Shown: positions 6,391 through 7,714 of the stretch, in pieces | Numbering within the stretch: position 1 is the stretch's first letter | Layout of the letters: each line of letters opens with the position of its first letter | Assembly: GCA_964598355.1 (NCBI GenBank) | Contig: CAZRBN010000059.1 | Location: 1 to 7,714 of the forward strand | Direction: 5' to 3' | DNA length: 7,714 nt | From: DASQJJ01 sp964598355 | Lineage (GTDB): Bacteria; Patescibacteriota; Microgenomatia; Levybacterales; UBA12049 | Notes under the pieces: model-generated | What the model was told of the DNA's origin: nothing | The model's database searches: none | The model's input: only the letters and a program-made list of their open reading frames with translations | Translations under genes and position numbers: made by a program

Positions 6391-6814
6391 TCTTTTCCTC
6401 CATTGCTTTTATTAGTGTACCAAAAATTCGAAATAATTCATTCTGATCTTTTTCAGAAAGGTATGTAAGTATTTTCTTCATATTTTTTGCCCGTGCTTCC
6501 ATAGCTTCAGACAAAAGACCTTCTCCCTTTGCAGTAAGATTAAGCAAGACAAGCCGTCTATCTTCTGCATCTGTTTGGCGTATAACATAAGAAAGTTTAA
6601 CTAATTTATTAATAATACTTGTTGCTGAAGGAAGCTCAACTTTCAGATATTCTGCAACAGCTTTCATATGGGTTGCTGGGTTTTGATTGATAAAAATTAG
6701 CTTATGGAGATGGATCATACTCAGATTCATAGCTTCGCTTTGCGAAGACATTTGCTCTTTCATGCAACGGAGAAACGAAAATATTACTTCAATGAGCTGA
6801 GTAGTTTTATTCAT
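6380..6814 (-). CDS. MarR-family transcriptional regulator
   Basis: The 144-residue protein has the MarR layout: N-terminal dimerisation helices (3-40), a winged helix-turn-helix and C-terminal helices. NPATHMKAVAEYL (45-57) forms the first HTH helix and LPSATSIINKLVKL (61-74) the recognition helix. The wing contains the family signature Asp82-x-Glu-Asp-Arg-Arg (82-87), then LNLTAKGEGLL (91-101). Such regulators bind short palindromes as dimers and usually release DNA when a phenolic or drug-like ligand binds. It is the first gene of the efflux operon, and a perfect inverted repeat touches its start codon, so autorepression is likely. The start at 6814 has no SD; the leader of about 20 bases is A/T-only around the operator. 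The gene end carries the SD of the next gene. Confidence 0.95.
   Translation of the reverse strand: MNKTTQLIEVIFSFLRCMKEQMSSQSEAMNLSMIHLHKLIFINQNPATHMKAVAEYLKVELPSATSIINKLVKLSYVIRQTDAEDRRLVLLNLTAKGEGLLSEAMEARAKNMKKILTYLSEKDQNELFRIFGTLIKAMEEKNEK
6397..6401 (-). promoter_or_regulatory. Ribosome binding site of the long MFP gene, inside marR
   Basis: The minus strand reads GGAGG six bases before the ATG at 6390, within the last codons of marR. It fixes that start and indicates translational coupling of the fusion protein to the regulator. It contrasts with marR and the MFS gene, which have no SD. Confidence 0.8.
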
Positions 6815-6839
6815 AAATAGTTAATATATCTAACTATTT
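6815..6839. promoter_or_regulatory. Probable MarR operator: AAATAGTTA-N7-TAACTATTT
   Basis: Nine-base arms match perfectly around ATATATC. The repeat begins at the base directly before the marR ATG and covers the predicted transcription start near 6836. A third half-site, TAACTA, recurs at 6847-6852, and TAGT-ATA-ACTA (6842-6852) forms a small second dyad over the -10 box. MarR proteins bind palindromes of about this size beside their own genes, so this is most likely the autorepression site. The binding itself is inference. Confidence 0.72.
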
Positions 6840-6850
6840 GATAGTATAAC
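6821..6850 (+). promoter_or_regulatory. Candidate rightward promoter for the rnhB transcript
   Basis: TTAATA (6821-6826) and TATAAC (6845-6850) are separated by 18 bases. The start would be near 6857, upstream of the SD at 6872. Its -10 shares bases with the leftward marR promoter and its -35 lies in the MarR operator, so the two directions may compete and share MarR control. The hexamers are weaker than those of the marR promoter. Confidence 0.35.
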
Positions 6851-6871
6851 TAAACGCGAGCAATAAGTCAA
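6843..6871 (-). promoter_or_regulatory. Promoter of the marR efflux operon
   Basis: On the minus strand TTGACT (6871-6866) and TATACT (6848-6843) are each five of six matches to consensus with the ideal 17-base spacer. The start falls near 6836, so the inverted repeat at 6815-6839 covers the start and leader. This is the best promoter in the window. Confidence 0.7.
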
Positions 6872-6883
6872 GAGGAGGAGAAG

Positions 6884-6919
6884 ATGATGTTACAGTTCAT
6901 AGTTGTTAATACTGCATAA
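6884..6919 (+). CDS. 11-codon leader ORF upstream of rnhB
   Basis: GAGGAGGAG (6872-6880) lies a good distance before tandem ATG codons at 6884 and 6887. The frame encodes MMLQFIVVNTA and stops at TAA 6917-6919, 43 bases before the rnhB ATG and in another frame. This is the strongest SD-start pair on the plus strand, yet it leads to only eleven codons. It may be a leader peptide affecting rnhB, or a remnant of a lost gene start. The peptide has no run of a single regulatory codon. Confidence 0.4.
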   Translation: MMLQFIVVNTA

Positions 6920-6962
6920 ACAACCTCTTGTTTCAGTTTCTCGCTCTTCGTATACTGGAGGT

Positions 6963-7595
6963 ATGATAATACCGGACATCACTCTTGAGCAATCTTTGTG
7001 GCAAAAAGGATTTTTGCATGTTGCAGGTGTTGATGAGGCAGGAAAAGGTCCCCTTGCTGGTCCTGTATCAGCAGGGGCAGTGATGATTCACTCCCCTTCT
7101 CAGATTGTTGATGGAGTTAGAGACAGTAAGCTGATGTCAGCTCGACAACGAGAAAATGTGTATGAGGAGATTTGTGAAAAATCATCAAGTTTTGGAGTAG
7201 GAATTGTTGAAGCTGCAGAAATTGATGCAATAGGAATTGATATGGCTGTCCAGAAAGCAATGGTTATGGCTTTAGAAATGCTTGAGAAAAATTTTGGTAG
7301 TCCCCTTTCCTATGTTATTGTTGACGGGTCAAAGACAAAAATACTTCCTAAATTTGAGTCTATACGGATAAAAAAGGGTGGGTTGTATCACTATTCTATT
7401 TCTGCTGGATCAATATTAGCAAAAGTAACACGTGATAGAATCATGCATACCATTGCTCAAGAATTTCCAGTATATGGATTTGATAGACATGTAGGATACG
7501 GCACAAAAGCACATATAGATGCAATTGAAAAATATGGTCCTTGTTCTATTCACCGAAAATCATTCGAACCAATAAAAAGTATCTATGCAGTTTGA
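6963..7595 (+). CDS. rnhB: Ribonuclease HII
   Basis: The 210-residue protein is full length for RNase HII, which cuts the RNA strand of RNA:DNA hybrids and starts removal of single ribonucleotides from DNA. The metal-binding carboxylates are Asp24 and Glu25 (in VAGVDEAGKGPLAGPV), Asp121 (VIVDGSK) and Asp158 (AKVTRDRIM). GVRDSKLMSARQRE (51-64), HVGYGTKAH (176-184) and the ending HRKSFEPIKSI also fit the family. One oddity is Lys28: most RNases HII have Gly-Arg-Gly here, and GKG is more typical of RNase HIII, but the N-terminal TBP-like domain of HIII is absent. ATG 6963 gives the usual MIIPDITLE start. A GGAGG ends only one base before it, too close for normal use. The frame is open back to a TTG at 6903 but without family-like sequence. 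Confidence 0.96.
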   Translation: MIIPDITLEQSLWQKGFLHVAGVDEAGKGPLAGPVSAGAVMIHSPSQIVDGVRDSKLMSARQRENVYEEICEKSSSFGVGIVEAAEIDAIGIDMAVQKAMVMALEMLEKNFGSPLSYVIVDGSKTKILPKFESIRIKKGGLYHYSISAGSILAKVTRDRIMHTIAQEFPVYGFDRHVGYGTKAHIDAIEKYGPCSIHRKSFEPIKSIYAV

Positions 7596-7601
7596 GGATT
7601 T

Positions 7602-7643
7602 ATGGAAGCATGTCTCTCACGTGATTTTAGAGTACTAACATGA
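7602..7643 (+). CDS. 13-codon ORF coupled to the gene at the right edge
   Basis: GAGG (7595-7598), overlapping the rnhB stop, precedes an ATG at 7602. The frame encodes MEACLSRDFRVLT and ends in a TGA (7641-7643) that overlaps the next ATG as ATGA. The placement fits translational coupling between rnhB and the next gene. The peptide resembles nothing I know, and a frame this short can occur by chance. Confidence 0.28.
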   Translation: MEACLSRDFRVLT

Positions 7644-7714
7644 GGAAGAGGACCAAGAATAGAATAATTCAAATTTATTTTTTTCTTTCATTCTGTGCAA
7701 TTCTTTCTTTGAAA
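7640..7714 (+). CDS. N-terminus of a membrane-anchored protein, cut by the window edge
   Basis: The ATG at 7640 opens 25 codons with no stop before the edge. The peptide has seven Arg, Lys and Asn among its first eight residues (MRKRTKNR), followed by a hydrophobic stretch (IIQIYFFLSFCAILSL), a classic inside-positive signal anchor or signal peptide. Cell-wall and division proteins such as FtsI/PBP often begin this way, but nothing specific can be seen in so few residues. A weak TAGAG lies about seven bases upstream. The start overlaps the stop of the preceding short ORF. Confidence 0.45.
   Translation, partial: MRKRTKNRIIQIYFFLSFCAILSLK

Noticed and set aside
7596..7687. Minus-strand frame ending SRERHASINPQTA, reminiscent of the HU protein segment RER...NPQT
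   Set aside because: Spacing between the two motifs is two residues short, the frame is about 30 codons with no ATG, and a better plus-strand signal-anchor start covers the same bases.
1..7714. tRNA, rRNA, CRISPR array, IS element, attachment site or origin
   Set aside because: No cloverleaf-like stretches, spaced direct repeats, transposase-like products or terminal inverted repeats were visible by eye on either strand.

Overview
The window looks like a piece of an AT-rich bacterial chromosome using the standard code: TGA and TAG both act as stops and Trp is TGG. Genes are compact, with overlapping ends. Promoters are sigma-70-like. Some genes have strong Shine-Dalgarno (SD) sequences and others have none. 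This style, together with a PIG-V-type GT-C enzyme, a small secreted Cu/Zn-SOD-like protein and trimmed membrane fusion proteins, suggests a Patescibacteria/CPR member, perhaps Microgenomates. That placement is inference; no rRNA or ribosomal protein is present to confirm it.

Layout. Bases 1-62 hold the possible start of a leftward gene that runs off the edge. Bases 181-780 (minus) encode a seven-helix membrane protein with a possible internal duplication. Two small plus-strand genes follow: a 113-residue HEXXH zincin-like protein (940-1281) and a 150-residue secreted protein resembling a Cu/Zn-SOD fold without metal ligands (1364-1816). The latter converges on the next operon, and the two stop codons overlap.

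The centre, 1813-6814 on the minus strand, is an efflux cassette read from right to left: MarR regulator, long membrane fusion protein (MFP), short MFP without a coiled coil, 14-helix DHA2-type MFS exporter, and a PIG-V-like mannosyltransferase. The first three genes overlap or are translationally coupled. The MFS gene follows after a 118-base gap containing mutually exclusive RNA stems that resemble an attenuator. A perfect inverted repeat (9-base arms) touches the marR start codon and covers the predicted transcription start of a good promoter, which suggests autorepression. Loss of MarR binding would then raise both MFPs and the exporter together, much as in emrRAB.

The right end is divergent. 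It holds an 11-codon ORF with a strong SD, then rnhB (RNase HII, with GKG replacing the usual GRG), then a 13-codon ORF whose stop overlaps the start of a membrane-anchored protein running off the right edge. I see no rRNA, tRNA, CRISPR array or insertion sequence.
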